Shown here: positions 8,202-16,614 of the stretch, in pieces
Layout of the letters: each line of letters starts with the position of its first letter
How positions within the stretch are numbered: the stretch's first letter is position 1
IMG/VR virus record: IMGVR_UViG_3300003937_000092
Span: 1-64,000 of that record
From: a virus
Reading direction: 5' to 3' (one strand)
Length of the DNA stretch: 64,000 bases
Made by a program: the position numbers and the translations under genes
Notes under the pieces: generated by a model
Database searches by the model: none
What the model was told of the DNA's origin: nothing
What the model saw: only the letters and a program-made list of their open reading frames with translations

Positions 8202-8876
8202 TTATTGACAGGTGAAATTTTCCCCATCATAGGATATAGAAAGTGGTGACCTGTCAAAAAGGTCGGACATTATGTCATATAAGTCATCACAAGAAAAATA
8301 TTCTCTTTCTTCAATAGTATCTGTAGATTGACGGTCTCCGTCCCTTAAGGGTGGTTGACCAACATACTCAACTCTCATATATGGATTATCTGTTTCCCCT
8401 TTATATAAATAGTAACCTATATCCGCCTCTCTAATACTGTCATAACTAAGTCCTTCATATTGAGACTGAAGATATAAAATTAATTTATTTTCCAACCTAT
8501 CTATTTCATTATCGACTAATTCGTCATTTACATATGTAAACATTGGCTCATCCATATAATCCTGTAAGTTAACATATCGTAAGGCCCTTCCAATATGGTC
8601 ACCTATTTCATATATGTATTCTCCATATTTTTTATCATATGTAGGTGATGGTTCAAATGTTTTATCAACATCAATATCAACATCAAATTCAAAATAAAAT
8701 GGGATAGTATCTGAAGCTGTGTTCTGCCAATTAGCTCTATTTTTACGTATCATCATTGAATACTCAATACCTCCAAATTTACTAAACACTAACGCATCAA
8801 GAACTTTTACGGCCATTTTACCTTTTTCTTGTGCCTCAACCTTTAATTCACTATCTAAACTATTTTCTAACTCCAT
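8202..8876 (-). CDS. Hypothetical protein, 224 aa
   Basis: A 224-aa acidic protein, MELENSLDSELKVEAQEKGK, with a hydrophobic core segment and a mid-region rich in D/Y (YDKKYGEYIYEIGDHIGRAL). No recognised domain. It diverges from the gene at 8904 across a 27-base spacer holding two oppositely oriented TATTTAT elements. Minus-strand genes of similar style (9350-9976, 12995-13633) may be distant relatives. Confidence 0.5.
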   Translation of the reverse strand: MELENSLDSELKVEAQEKGKMAVKVLDALVFSKFGGIEYSMMIRKNRANWQNTASDTIPFYFEFDVDIDVDKTFEPSPTYDKKYGEYIYEIGDHIGRALRYVNLQDYMDEPMFTYVNDELVDNEIDRLENKLILYLQSQYEGLSYDSIREADIGYYLYKGETDNPYMRVEYVGQPPLRDGDRQSTDTIEEREYFSCDDLYDIMSDLFDRSPLSISYDGENFTCQ

Positions 8877-8881
8877 TTAAT

Positions 8882-8899
8882 ATAAATAGTTATATTTAT
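8882..8899. promoter_or_regulatory. Divergent pair of phage promoter elements
   Basis: ATAAATAG (8882-8889), which is CTATTTAT in minus sense, serves the gene starting at 8876. ATATTTAT (8892-8899) serves the plus gene at 8904. The arrangement repeats that at 2912-2931. Confidence 0.5.
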
Positions 8900-8903
8900 A
8901 GTT

Positions 8904-9353
8904 ATGGATAAAGATATAGATAAAATAGTTGAAATAGGTAAAGTACTTTTAAATACACCAACATTAAGGTCAATATATAAAGATAAATTTGAGATTAACT
9001 CTATTGATTTTGAATTTGTAGAAAAAACATCTAATAGTCAATTTACGGCACAATACGAACACTATATTTTTAAGGTAACATTATACACAGATATTTCACT
9101 TAATTTTGATGAAGGGATTAGAAGTGGTGAAATCGAAGGTTATGATGAAATAGAAAATGAAATATGGGAATACGGTATTGACCCATTTTATTTGGCGGAT
9201 GTTATAATACCTGAGCAAATACTAAATATTATTTTACCTAAGGGTAAGAATGGACCTAAAGTGGCCATTGAATTATCTATAATTGGAGATGAAGGTCAAG
9301 TTATTTGGAATGACCATATGTTTGGTAGACCCGCTAGTTCTCAATTTCACTAA
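8904..9353 (+). CDS. Hypothetical protein, 149 aa
   Basis: A 149-aa acidic protein, MDKDIDKIVEIGKVLLNTPT. Its C-terminal region GKNGPKVAIELSIIGDEGQ looks like paired beta strands. It is convergent with the gene at 9350 (four-base overlap) and divergent from 8202-8876. No family recognised. Confidence 0.5.
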   Translation: MDKDIDKIVEIGKVLLNTPTLRSIYKDKFEINSIDFEFVEKTSNSQFTAQYEHYIFKVTLYTDISLNFDEGIRSGEIEGYDEIENEIWEYGIDPFYLADVIIPEQILNIILPKGKNGPKVAIELSIIGDEGQVIWNDHMFGRPASSQFH

Positions 9354-9976
9354 CTAAAGTTATCGGTTAACCTTTCTTTATCTAAATCAGTTAAAGAACC
9401 CCACCACTCATCATCATCAACTCTAGCTATATTCCACATTTCAGTTTTATCGATTAACCCATTAAACATCAAAGGAAAACTATCTCCGGTTAACTTATCG
9501 ACAACTGAACCATTATTTAGTTCTATCCACGCGTCAGGATTTGCCTTAAAATCATTCGCATCCCTATCTAAACTTCTACCCCATTTATCTTCGAAAGATT
9601 GTAAAGTTCTAAATGTGTTTTCGCCAGGTTTCCACTCAGGACCAACAAGTTGTATTGCTATTTGATTTGGTGATATATATTTAGTTAGATTTTCTAAATT
9701 AAATTGTAAGTCCATAGGTTGAGCGTACTTACCGTATCTAAATAGTGGTTCAATCTTCACATCAAATATTTCAGGAAGTATCTCTTTAGCCCTAACAATA
9801 GCAGTATAATTTTCAGTGTCACCAAAATTAAAGTCCGTAACTTCTTCGCCAGTTTTCTCATCGATAATACTAACCACTTCATATTCACTATCGAACCCAT
9901 AATAGTTCATAGCTAAATTACGACCCACAGTATTGAGTAATTTTTCAAGACTCCACTTAAGTTTATTATCCTCCAT
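9350..9976 (-). CDS. Hypothetical protein, 208 aa
   Basis: A 208-aa acidic protein, MEDNKLKWSLEKLLNTVGRN, with no recognised domain. It is eight bases downstream of the coiled-coil gene at 9985-10404, so both probably share a transcript. It is convergent with 8904-9353. Confidence 0.5.
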   Translation of the reverse strand: MEDNKLKWSLEKLLNTVGRNLAMNYYGFDSEYEVVSIIDEKTGEEVTDFNFGDTENYTAIVRAKEILPEIFDVKIEPLFRYGKYAQPMDLQFNLENLTKYISPNQIAIQLVGPEWKPGENTFRTLQSFEDKWGRSLDRDANDFKANPDAWIELNNGSVVDKLTGDSFPLMFNGLIDKTEMWNIARVDDDEWWGSLTDLDKERLTDNFS

Positions 9977-9984
9977 AAAGATTT

Positions 9985-10404
9985 TTACTTATTTTTCTTT
10001 TCGGAACTTTGCATCATTTGTTGTAATGCCTCGATATCTCTCTTAAGTTCGTCATCTCTTTCTTGAGAATCTGCTTTATCTTCTATATCTCTCTCTAAAT
10101 TACCTATGTCTTTTTTATTCTTTTCAGAATAATCTAAACCTGTTCCATATGCTTTTTGATGTGACCCTGCAGTATCTAAACCTTTTTCTAATCTCATTAC
10201 TCTTTTATGTAATTCTTTAATGGCGTTTCCAACATCACTCATTGACTCTAAATCCTTTAAAACTATTACATCCGATAGATATTCAGGTAAATCATAATCG
10301 ACAACATCTGAAGTGTTACCATATAATCCTTGCTCTTTAATTACGTCTTTGATAACTGTCTTTAGTTGTGATTCAGTTATCACATATTTTTTTTCTGTTT
10401 TCAT
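9985..10404 (-). CDS. Coiled-coil protein with capsid-targeting-like leader
   Basis: A 139-aa protein with the leader KKYVITESQLKTVIKDVIKE, which holds two [I]-x-E sites (ITE|S and IKE|Q). The remainder is a long charged coiled coil (residues ~75-139). This resembles a prohead core or internal protein in architecture. Named by architecture only. Confidence 0.55.
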   Translation of the reverse strand: MKTEKKYVITESQLKTVIKDVIKEQGLYGNTSDVVDYDLPEYLSDVIVLKDLESMSDVGNAIKELHKRVMRLEKGLDTAGSHQKAYGTGLDYSEKNKKDIGNLERDIEDKADSQERDDELKRDIEALQQMMQSSEKKNK

Positions 10405-10470
10405 TACTTAAATATTGATTTAAATTTATTTCTTTATTATAAATATCATAGTTAATTCAAATATTTTTTG

Positions 10471-10478
10471 TATCTTTG
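10471..10478 (+). promoter_or_regulatory. Possible host-type -7 element
   Basis: TATCTTTG at 10471-10478 matches the Bacteroidota -7 consensus TAnnTTTG and ends four bases before the ATG at 10483. No good TTTG -33 element is visible at the expected spacing, so this is weaker than those near 22 kb. If real, the mRNA is almost leaderless. Confidence 0.4.
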
Positions 10479-10482
10479 TAAT

Positions 10483-10866
10483 ATGAAAAGAAAACTAATA
10501 ACCATATTACTCAGTATACTAATGTTGAATGCTGAATATATGGTTAAGAATAATGAGTTATGTCATACCGAAGATAGTGAAACACCTAGTTTTTGGAATC
10601 GATTAATGTTATTCCAAGATAACAGTTATATTGTTGGTAATGAAAATGTTTCCACCGTGTCAATAAATGGTATTGAAGACTCTATAGATAAAATTGCGGA
10701 TAAAATAGTGTACTCATGGAAAACATCTAAAGGTCACAATCGTGCAATGTTAAATAAAGGTTCGACAGTAGGTGCTATAAGTTGTGGTGATGGTATTAAA
10801 ATAAAAGATAACTATACCTTTAAAATAAAATACTCTACTTTTGTACTTTGGAATAATCTACTTTAG
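10483..10866 (+). CDS. Exported CAP-like protein (partial domain)
   Basis: From ATG 10483 the 127-aa product starts MKRKLITILLSILMLNAEY, a signal-peptide-like helix. Near the C-terminus, YSWKTSKGHNRAMLNKGSTV followed by ISCGDG resembles the second half of a CAP/SCP domain (W-x-x-S-x-G-H-x-x-x-M-L). The upstream half of a CAP domain is not evident, so it may be a truncated or diverged member. The longer frame from 10468 adds an unlikely MYLCN. I infer an exported protein of unknown role. Confidence 0.5.
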   Translation: MKRKLITILLSILMLNAEYMVKNNELCHTEDSETPSFWNRLMLFQDNSYIVGNENVSTVSINGIEDSIDKIADKIVYSWKTSKGHNRAMLNKGSTVGAISCGDGIKIKDNYTFKIKYSTFVLWNNLL

Positions 10867-10869
10867 TAA

Positions 10870-12183
10870 TTAAACCTCTTTAATGGTAATACACGGGTTA
10901 AATGTACCCATTGATTTTGAAACTCCAGGTTTAACATCTCCTGACCCTTTACCAAATGGTTCTTTAGGTCCATATACGATTCTCTTCGTAGTTTCACCAC
11001 TTACTTCTTCATCAATATAAGCACATACCATAGGTGCCTCTCCGTGATATGTCCCACCTGGTCGTTGTGAAGACCTAGGTCTTAATAAGGTACCTTCAGT
11101 TCCTTTAATAGTCATATACACCTTTCCGTTTTTACTTTTAGATACTATCTTTGCTAACTGTTCTTTACTCACTGAAATCAAACTATAAACTGTATCGCCT
11201 TCTTGTTCAGGTGCCCTACGTTCGACATTTTCTTGATTTAAACCAATCATCGCCCCTTTCTCATTTCTTCGCTCACCATTATTCATGTTTGAAATACCCA
11301 CAGGTATTCCATTACAAGAAACTGTAAATGTTGCGTAATCACATTTATGGTTAGTACTACTTCTTTTCATTGTAATACCCGTATCCATGGCACTCATATC
11401 TTGTTTGAAATATCCAACAATAATTTTAAGTCCTGTGGCACATTCAGTTAATCTAACAATATCGTCTCTATCTAATGGTTTTTGCTCTAATTTTATAAAA
11501 CCGTTAACAATAACATATTGTCCGGGGCCTTTATACTTATTTGAATCTCTTTTCTCATCAGTACAACCACCCGTATCAGTAATACGGTATTCTGTTTTCT
11601 TTGGAGCCTTCAAATCTTTACCAACACCAAAACCTAAACTTTTACCGTTTTTATTAATATATGAGACCATATTCCCCCATCTACTATCGGCATAACCTTT
11701 ATTTTTATTCCAATTACTATCCCCTTCTTTTGGTAGATTCACATATAGTTCTGAAGATAATTTTGACGATTCTATCGGTTTACCACGATAATGAGTAGGT
11801 TGTAAAGGTCCGTTAAGGTAATTACTTGCAGACCCAATAACGTTATCAACTCTAACAAGTACTAAATCATATTTGGCATTTAATTGTTTACTCGACAATT
11901 CATCCTCAACCTGTTGTTTTAGTTGTAATAGTGCGTCTTGATAAACTTCATCACTTGAACCTGCCGTTGGGAAATAAGCTCTTAAATGAAATTTGACTAC
12001 CGCTGGTACATCACCACCTGTACCAAATTTTCCGTTTTCGTCTTTATATCTTATCTCGGTCTTTATAAATGGGGGTTTAATTTCATTAGTGCCCGTACAT
12101 TTATTTGATTCGGCCTGTTCTGAAATTACCTTTTTTACGATATTTTCAATATCTATTTCTGTTAATTTTATTATCTTTCCCAT
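10870..12183 (-). CDS. Hypothetical protein with capsid-targeting-like leader, 437 aa
   Basis: A 437-aa protein starting MGKIIKLTEIDIENIVKK and continuing VISEQAE, so ISE|Q fits the [I/L]-x-E cleavage pattern. The body contains a few Cys, Gly-rich segments and mixed strands, with no recognised fold. It overlaps the start of the adjacent minus gene by one base. Leader similarity to the gene at 18545-19285 is clear (KLTE-x-D-[IL]-E-N-I-[IV]-K). I infer a head-packaged protein. Confidence 0.55.
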   Translation of the reverse strand: MGKIIKLTEIDIENIVKKVISEQAESNKCTGTNEIKPPFIKTEIRYKDENGKFGTGGDVPAVVKFHLRAYFPTAGSSDEVYQDALLQLKQQVEDELSSKQLNAKYDLVLVRVDNVIGSASNYLNGPLQPTHYRGKPIESSKLSSELYVNLPKEGDSNWNKNKGYADSRWGNMVSYINKNGKSLGFGVGKDLKAPKKTEYRITDTGGCTDEKRDSNKYKGPGQYVIVNGFIKLEQKPLDRDDIVRLTECATGLKIIVGYFKQDMSAMDTGITMKRSSTNHKCDYATFTVSCNGIPVGISNMNNGERRNEKGAMIGLNQENVERRAPEQEGDTVYSLISVSKEQLAKIVSKSKNGKVYMTIKGTEGTLLRPRSSQRPGGTYHGEAPMVCAYIDEEVSGETTKRIVYGPKEPFGKGSGDVKPGVSKSMGTFNPCITIKEV

Positions 12184-12329
12184 TACTTTTTTATTTCATT
12201 TGTATTATGTATAGTGACATTACCATAAACATCCTCCACTTCAAATTTATCTGAAACTTCTTCAATGTTAATAACTTCTATTTCTCTAATATCTTTCTCT
12301 TCGTTTATATTAGTCTTGTTTTGACTCAT
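12183..12329 (-). CDS. Small acidic protein, 48 aa
   Basis: I choose the internal ATG at 12329 (MSQNKTNINEEK...), because the longer frame from 12368 lies mostly inside the upstream gene. It overlaps that gene's end by 20 bases and the next gene's start by one. The protein is acidic and beta-like (IEVINIEEVSDKFEVEDVYG). No family recognised. Confidence 0.4.
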   Translation of the reverse strand: MSQNKTNINEEKDIREIEVINIEEVSDKFEVEDVYGNVTIHNTNEIKK

Positions 12330-12552
12330 TTTCTGATTTTTTAGCGAACGCTTTAACTGTTGATACACCTAACATAGTCGCCGAAAATATTAACATAGAG
12401 TTAAATAAATCCTCATTTATTGTGAACCAATGAAAACCGTCACCAATAAAGGCAATACATACTAAAACACCTGAAATAATTCCTAGTGTCTTTTTAGATG
12501 AGTATTTATTGTCTTTTTTATCTTCTGTAAAAATATCTTGTATAAATTTCAT
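12310..12552 (-). CDS. Holin-like two-helix membrane protein
   Basis: An 80-aa protein with an acidic/basic N-terminus, two hydrophobic helices (about residues 23-40 and 48-68) and a charged C-terminus. That is the usual size and topology of phage class II holins. Lysozyme genes are more than 30 kb away, so context does not prove a holin. ATATTTAT in minus sense (12571-12578) precedes it. Confidence 0.45.
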   Translation of the reverse strand: MKFIQDIFTEDKKDNKYSSKKTLGIISGVLVCIAFIGDGFHWFTINEDLFNSMLIFSATMLGVSTVKAFAKKSENESKQD

Positions 12553-12570
12553 AACTTATAGTGTTTTACT

Positions 12571-12578
12571 ATAAATAT
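12571..12578 (-). promoter_or_regulatory. ATATTTAT putative phage promoter element
   Basis: In minus sense ATATTTAT lies 18 bases before the start of the holin-like gene at 12552. Confidence 0.4.
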
Positions 12579-12598
12579 CCGTTTTTTCATTTAAATTC

Positions 12599-12943
12599 TT
12601 ACTTCCAAAATAATTGTATACCTATTAGACTACACGCTAAGAATAAAGAAATGATAGTTTTAGTAGTAATACCTTCACCTAAGAAATACCAAGTTAAAAA
12701 AGTAAAAGAAATAATACCTGAACCAAAGGCGATGAACCTACCTGGCCATAACAGTCCGTCAAAGTGTTCAACCATGAATCTTGTAGCGTAAATTAACACA
12801 TAACTTATACTTGAACCCATAAAAATTGAAATTAAGAGTGGGTTTTTCTTAAACCAAGGCCAAACAAACTGACCGTTGGTCTGAAACCATATTGCCGCTT
12901 GTCCAATAAAGAAAAGAATGAAACCTATTAATAATTTATTCAT
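12599..12943 (-). CDS. Four-helix inner-membrane protein
   Basis: A 114-aa protein with four hydrophobic segments. The loop ATRFMVEHFDGLLWPGRFIA connects helices two and three. The W-x-x-x-x-P-L-L and G-x-R-F-x-A-F-G-x-G-I-I patterns are typical of a small conserved membrane family in marine phages and bacteria that I cannot name with certainty. Topology is seen in the sequence; the role is unknown. Confidence 0.55.
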   Translation of the reverse strand: MNKLLIGFILFFIGQAAIWFQTNGQFVWPWFKKNPLLISIFMGSSISYVLIYATRFMVEHFDGLLWPGRFIAFGSGIISFTFLTWYFLGEGITTKTIISLFLACSLIGIQLFWK

Positions 12944-12994
12944 AATTTTTAATTTTATGAGTAAAATAGGTGTTTTTAGGGTAAATTAAAGGTT

Positions 12995-13633
12995 CTATTT
13001 AGTTAATGTTGGTAATTTGCTTACAGCTATGTCTGAATATCGGTCAATTAACCTTTCTATTTCAGAATAATCCCTAAATCCACTTTCAATATTATTACCT
13101 AACCCGTATTTTTTACGAATATACTTAAGTGCCTTGTAAATTTTAGGAAATGTACAACTATCATCATAGGCATCAAAAATATATGTTGTCATCTCATCTT
13201 TAATAAATTTTATAGGGTCCTGATGGTCATCTACCTGTTCAAGAATTTCAATTATTGTTTGGTCCATCCAATCTTTGGGTACATCCCAATCTGAATTATA
13301 ATCATATTTAAATTTCATAGTAGGTTTACCCCCATAACCACCGTATTCTATGGTTACTGGATAGTTTTCAAGATTCCAATCTATCAAATCAATCTTTATA
13401 TCACATTTTTCTCCATTATATTCATGATATTTGTGTTCCGAATCTAAAATTTCTTGAACTTCCTTCATCATATGTTGTTTCATATCACTAATTCCGTAAT
13501 ATTTACCTAAAATATCCAAATATTCTTCCATATTTTGAAATTTCCACCCAAAAAATAAACTATCTTTTATTCTTGGGGTCTCTGTTCGTCCCCAAAATTT
13601 CATTAAAACATTAATCTTATCTTTATAATCCAT
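12995..13633 (-). CDS. Hypothetical protein, 212 aa
   Basis: A 212-aa acidic, Tyr/Asp-rich protein, MDYKDKINVLMKFWGRTETP, with no recognised motif. It ends three bases before the gene at 13637 on the same strand, so co-transcription is likely. The segment VTIEYGGYGGKPTMKFKYDY looks like paired strands. Confidence 0.5.
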   Translation of the reverse strand: MDYKDKINVLMKFWGRTETPRIKDSLFFGWKFQNMEEYLDILGKYYGISDMKQHMMKEVQEILDSEHKYHEYNGEKCDIKIDLIDWNLENYPVTIEYGGYGGKPTMKFKYDYNSDWDVPKDWMDQTIIEILEQVDDHQDPIKFIKDEMTTYIFDAYDDSCTFPKIYKALKYIRKKYGLGNNIESGFRDYSEIERLIDRYSDIAVSKLPTLTK

Positions 13634-13636
13634 ATC

Positions 13637-14626
13637 TTAGTCTCTATATGTTGATGTTTCATAATTTACACCTTTTACCCACCCATAATCAGATAAAATA
13701 TCTTCAATCTTTTGTTCAAAAATATATGTATCTAACCTATTCCAACCTTGAGTACACTCAGACCTATAACGTGGATGTATTTGAACTTCTATGTCTTCTA
13801 ATTTTTTTCTATATCTAAATACGATAGAATGAACACACGATTTACCTCTAGGTAGATTTTTTATTTCAGGTTTAATCTTCTTGTTAACTACATTTTTAAC
13901 ATAACTATCAAAATCTTCAAATAAAACATATGTGGTTTTAACACTTACAGACTTTTGTCTTGCATCATAATTACTACTATTCGCATTAACTAATCTGTTC
14001 CATATTCTACTTACAAAATCTCTAGTATTCTTGGCTTTTTTTATATTATCACCAGATTCCAATAACTTTTCAAGATTTATTATTGGTTGTACATATAAAT
14101 CCCCCCATCTAATTTCCTTAAAATTTAATTTTAACCAATCGGGGTACATTTTAGGGTTACCTTTTTTATGTATTTCTAAAAATTTTTCTAATGTTGGTAA
14201 TAATTCAGTCGCCCTTTCTTCTTTTTGTTTAGCCTTTATTTTGTATACAACAGAATTAACGTGATTTTTTAAATTTCTAAGATAAATTGCTGATGTTCTT
14301 GGTATTTTCTTATCATTATATTGATTTTTACGTCCTTTATAATAGGTGAACAATTCTGTACGGTCATCCTCATCATATTCTCTAATAAGAGTTAACGCAG
14401 ACGCGATAACTAATTCATCATAAATTTTTACTATTTCATCTAAACTTAAATCTTCAATAGTATTGATATTAAATGATAAGTTATCAATATTAACAATAGG
14501 GTCATTCTCAATACCCGTTAAAGGGTGGTCGTATTCAAAATCACGAGTACTCAATTGAGGGTGGTCCTCATATGGTACCGCATAACCACTTAAACTATCT
14601 ATTAACTTATCGTATATTGACATCAT
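13637..14626 (-). CDS. Hypothetical protein, 329 aa
   Basis: A 329-aa charged protein that starts with two adjacent ATGs. Regions with long helices (about residues 60-150) are followed by a basic C-terminal part. No catalytic motif or leader. ATATTTAT in minus sense lies at 14631-14638. Confidence 0.5.
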   Translation of the reverse strand: MMSIYDKLIDSLSGYAVPYEDHPQLSTRDFEYDHPLTGIENDPIVNIDNLSFNINTIEDLSLDEIVKIYDELVIASALTLIREYDEDDRTELFTYYKGRKNQYNDKKIPRTSAIYLRNLKNHVNSVVYKIKAKQKEERATELLPTLEKFLEIHKKGNPKMYPDWLKLNFKEIRWGDLYVQPIINLEKLLESGDNIKKAKNTRDFVSRIWNRLVNANSSNYDARQKSVSVKTTYVLFEDFDSYVKNVVNKKIKPEIKNLPRGKSCVHSIVFRYRKKLEDIEVQIHPRYRSECTQGWNRLDTYIFEQKIEDILSDYGWVKGVNYETSTYRD

Positions 14627-14630
14627 ACTT

Positions 14631-14638
14631 ATAAATAT
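14631..14638 (-). promoter_or_regulatory. ATATTTAT putative phage promoter element
   Basis: In minus sense ATATTTAT ends four bases before the start at 14626. Confidence 0.4.
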
Positions 14639-14713
14639 TAGTAGTAAGTAAAAAAAAAATACAATAACTTTTTTAAATCGTTTTTATTTACTACTTTTAT
14701 AAAAAGAAATTAT

Positions 14714-14815
14714 ATGTTAAAAAAAATAAGAGTGTTTTTGAATTACCTAAAATGGTTAGAGGAAAAAAGAATCGAAGCCGCAATTAAAACAGGTAGCCCG
14801 GGGGCTTTAATGTAA
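14714..14815 (+). CDS. Basic 33-aa microprotein
   Basis: The frame ATG 14714 to TAA 14815 gives MLKKIRVFLNYLKWLEEKRI... ending AAIKTGSPGALM, an amphipathic basic helix. It precedes the plus-strand cassette at 14833-16456 by 17 bases. The ordered helix pattern suggests a real gene, though a chance frame of this size is possible. Confidence 0.45.
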   Translation: MLKKIRVFLNYLKWLEEKRIEAAIKTGSPGALM

Positions 14816-14832
14816 ATCTAAAAGTAAAAAAG

Positions 14833-15075
14833 ATGAAAGAAATAATAAGAAAGGTTAAATCAATGTTTGTAAAAACACCAACCAAACCATTTATATGGCA
14901 CCCTGAAGATTGGGAAGCAGCTAAAAAGTACGCGAAGAGTCAACCCCACCCTGAAAATGATAAAGAATCATTGTGGGAATATGCCCAAAAATCACCATTA
15001 GATGATAGTTCTTATGTCTTATCAAGAATTAATGAATATTTAGAAAAATTAAAAAACCAAAACAAAGATGAGTAA
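14833..15075 (+). CDS. Hypothetical protein, 80 aa
   Basis: An 80-aa protein, MKEIIRKVKSMFVKTPTKPF, with an aromatic patch (IWHPEDWEAAKKYAKS). It overlaps the next gene by eight bases and forms one operon with it. No recognised family. Confidence 0.5.
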   Translation: MKEIIRKVKSMFVKTPTKPFIWHPEDWEAAKKYAKSQPHPENDKESLWEYAQKSPLDDSSYVLSRINEYLEKLKNQNKDE

Positions 15076-15238
15076 AATAGAAGATTTAGTTTATAGTGCA
15101 CATGATTTAAATAAACGTAAAGAATTATTTAAAAATGTTTCCTTGATTAAAAGTGAAAAACCTAATATGTTATTAGAAGATGTTTATGAATTGGCGTATC
15201 AAAAAACTATTAAAGAAAATAACACCAAAGAGAGATGA
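15068..15238 (+). CDS. Small protein, 56 aa
   Basis: ATG at 15068 opens MSKIEDLVYSAHDLNKRKEL..., ending in TGA at 15236-15238. Its stop overlaps the ATG of the next gene at 15235 by the ATGA arrangement used repeatedly in this cassette. Helical and charged; no family recognised. Confidence 0.55.
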   Translation: MSKIEDLVYSAHDLNKRKELFKNVSLIKSEKPNMLLEDVYELAYQKTIKENNTKER

Positions 15239-15489
15239 CTGAAAAAGACTTAATTAGCTTAGATTTTACTCACAATGATGAAACAGCTGAGAATAGTGGA
15301 GCACCAAATGACTTTCACTACTACACATATGACATAGGTAGTTTCAGTTTAATCTCTCCATCAAGTGACGAGGTTGAGGAAGATGGGTGGTATGTTGAGG
15401 TATTTGAAACTCCGGAGATTAGATTTACTAATCCTACAGAGTTGAGTATTCTATTGACGTTACTAACGAACAATTATACAGAAAGATGA
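15235..15489 (+). CDS. Hypothetical protein, 84 aa
   Basis: An 84-aa acidic protein, MTEKDLISLDFTHNDETAEN, with a middle part that looks like an antiparallel sheet (WYVEVFETPEIRFTN). It is linked by ATGA overlaps to the genes on both sides. Function unknown. Confidence 0.55.
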   Translation: MTEKDLISLDFTHNDETAENSGAPNDFHYYTYDIGSFSLISPSSDEVEEDGWYVEVFETPEIRFTNPTELSILLTLLTNNYTER

Positions 15490-15569
15490 AAGAAGAAAGA
15501 ATTTATACAATAATTAATATTCTTACAGTGATTGGATTTTTTACTCTAATGATACTCGGCTCAAAATGA
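15486..15569 (+). CDS. 27-aa single-helix membrane peptide
   Basis: ATG at 15486 gives MKEERIYTIINILTVIGFFT... ending LMILGSK, which is one hydrophobic helix with charged ends. It overlaps the preceding stop and the following start by ATGA, which argues for real translation. The role of such phage microproteins is unknown. Confidence 0.5.
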   Translation: MKEERIYTIINILTVIGFFTLMILGSK

Positions 15570-15805
15570 CAGAAGAGCAAATTGATAGAATTATAGAAAT
15601 GGCTTGGGAGGATAGGACCCCTTTTGAGGCAATAGAATTCCAATTCGGTATCAAAGAAAATGAGGTTCGTAAGATAATGAGGAAAGAACTTAAAGAATCT
15701 TCATTTAAAATGTGGAGAGAACGAGTTAAAGGTAGAAAAACTAAACACTCCAAAAACAGTGATAGTGTTAGATTTAAAAGTAAGAACCAAAGAGCAAATA
15801 ATTAA
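15566..15805 (+). CDS. DUF2805 (TIGR03643-type) DNA-binding-like protein
   Basis: A 79-aa protein starting MTEEQIDRIIEMAWEDRTPF and continuing EAIEFQFGIKENEVRKIM and MWRERVKGRKTKH. This closely matches the short TIGR03643/DUF2805 family of bacteria, which has a helix-turn-helix-like N-terminus and a basic C-terminus. It may regulate transcription by binding DNA. It sits inside the plus-strand cassette joined by ATGA overlaps. Family recognised by motif; role inferred from fold. Confidence 0.75.
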   Translation: MTEEQIDRIIEMAWEDRTPFEAIEFQFGIKENEVRKIMRKELKESSFKMWRERVKGRKTKHSKNSDSVRFKSKNQRANN

Positions 15806-15810
15806 AAATT

Positions 15811-16092
15811 ATGATTAAAAAGAAATACAAAAAAGAGGATAGAGAACTACTCGACTCAATTAAAGAACTAAACAGAACTGCGGTTGTTTTAGAAATTAAA
15901 TTGGTGGGGACATCAAAAGTTAAAGATAATTTAATTTATGAATGTACTTATCTTGATGGTAAAACAGAAAAGACGGTTTCAATCATCGCACAGGATGTAA
16001 CTCAAGCGTTGGCTAAATTAGAACAATTTACTAATTCAGGAATCCCTCAATCAGTATTAAAATATATGTTAGGAAGTGAAAGATACACATAA
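15811..16092 (+). CDS. Hypothetical protein, 93 aa
   Basis: A 93-aa basic protein, MIKKKYKKEDRELLDSIKEL, starting five bases after the DUF2805 stop. It ends inside the next gene (17-base overlap). The sequence has alpha/beta alternation (EIKLVGTSKVKDNLIYECTY). No family recognised. Confidence 0.5.
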   Translation: MIKKKYKKEDRELLDSIKELNRTAVVLEIKLVGTSKVKDNLIYECTYLDGKTEKTVSIIAQDVTQALAKLEQFTNSGIPQSVLKYMLGSERYT

Positions 16093-16456
16093 TAAAATAT
16101 TAGTTAAAGTAATAAGGTGGGGGTTAAGACTACACTCCATATTTCATGTAGTTGAGTTTTTCTCCGCACTTTATGAAACCGCATACCTCACTGCAGTTAT
16201 CGCATTTATCGCAACCATAATTGAAATTTTAGCTAGTATATATCTACCTAAGGAGCACGTACACTTTAAAGGTGTAATTAATGAAGTTCACGAAAATTGT
16301 GAAGAAGATGAAAACGAATGGGACGAAGAACATGCATTAGATATGGTACTTAATGATATGATTAAAGATATTGATGAGGATGAATTAGATATACCAAATA
16401 AGCGTATTCTAACATATAGAAGGAGAGATGTCGGTGAAAATTCAAAAACTGATTAA
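16076..16456 (+). CDS. Membrane protein with acidic C-terminal tail
   Basis: A 126-aa protein with a hydrophobic stretch (about residues 20-60, probably two helices) followed by an acidic cytoplasmic-type tail with many Glu/Asp (EVHENCEEDENEWDEEHALD). The last gene of the plus-strand cassette; the terminator at 16463-16489 follows. Confidence 0.5.
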   Translation: MKDTHNKILVKVIRWGLRLHSIFHVVEFFSALYETAYLTAVIAFIATIIEILASIYLPKEHVHFKGVINEVHENCEEDENEWDEEHALDMVLNDMIKDIDEDELDIPNKRILTYRRRDVGENSKTD

Positions 16457-16462
16457 ATAAAA

Positions 16463-16489
16463 AAAACCCAACATTTGTTGGGTTTTTTT
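16463..16489. terminator. Bidirectional terminator between convergent genes
   Basis: CCCAAC (16467-16472) pairs with GTTGGG (16477-16482). An A-run precedes and a T-run follows, so it can stop both the plus cassette and the minus genes meeting here. Confidence 0.85.
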
Positions 16490-16492
16490 ATT

Positions 16493-16612
16493 CTACTTTT
16501 TCTTTATTATTTTACTGATGAGGTATTCACCTAAATGCCAACCTATACTTCCTCCGAGTGTAAGACCGAAACCTCCGATAAACACTCCAATAAATAATTC
16601 TATTAAAAACAT
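16493..16612 (-). CDS. 39-aa glycine-zipper membrane peptide
   Basis: Minus-strand ATG at 16612 to stop at 16493-16495 gives MFLIELFIGVFIGGFGLTLG followed by a GSIGWHL segment and a basic C-terminus. The G-x-x-x-G spacing in a hydrophobic helix suggests helix packing in the membrane. It starts two bases after the stop of the gene at 16615, so it is the last gene of the 17417-16493 run. Confidence 0.55.
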   Translation of the reverse strand: MFLIELFIGVFIGGFGLTLGGSIGWHLGEYLISKIIKKK

Positions 16613-16614
16613 AA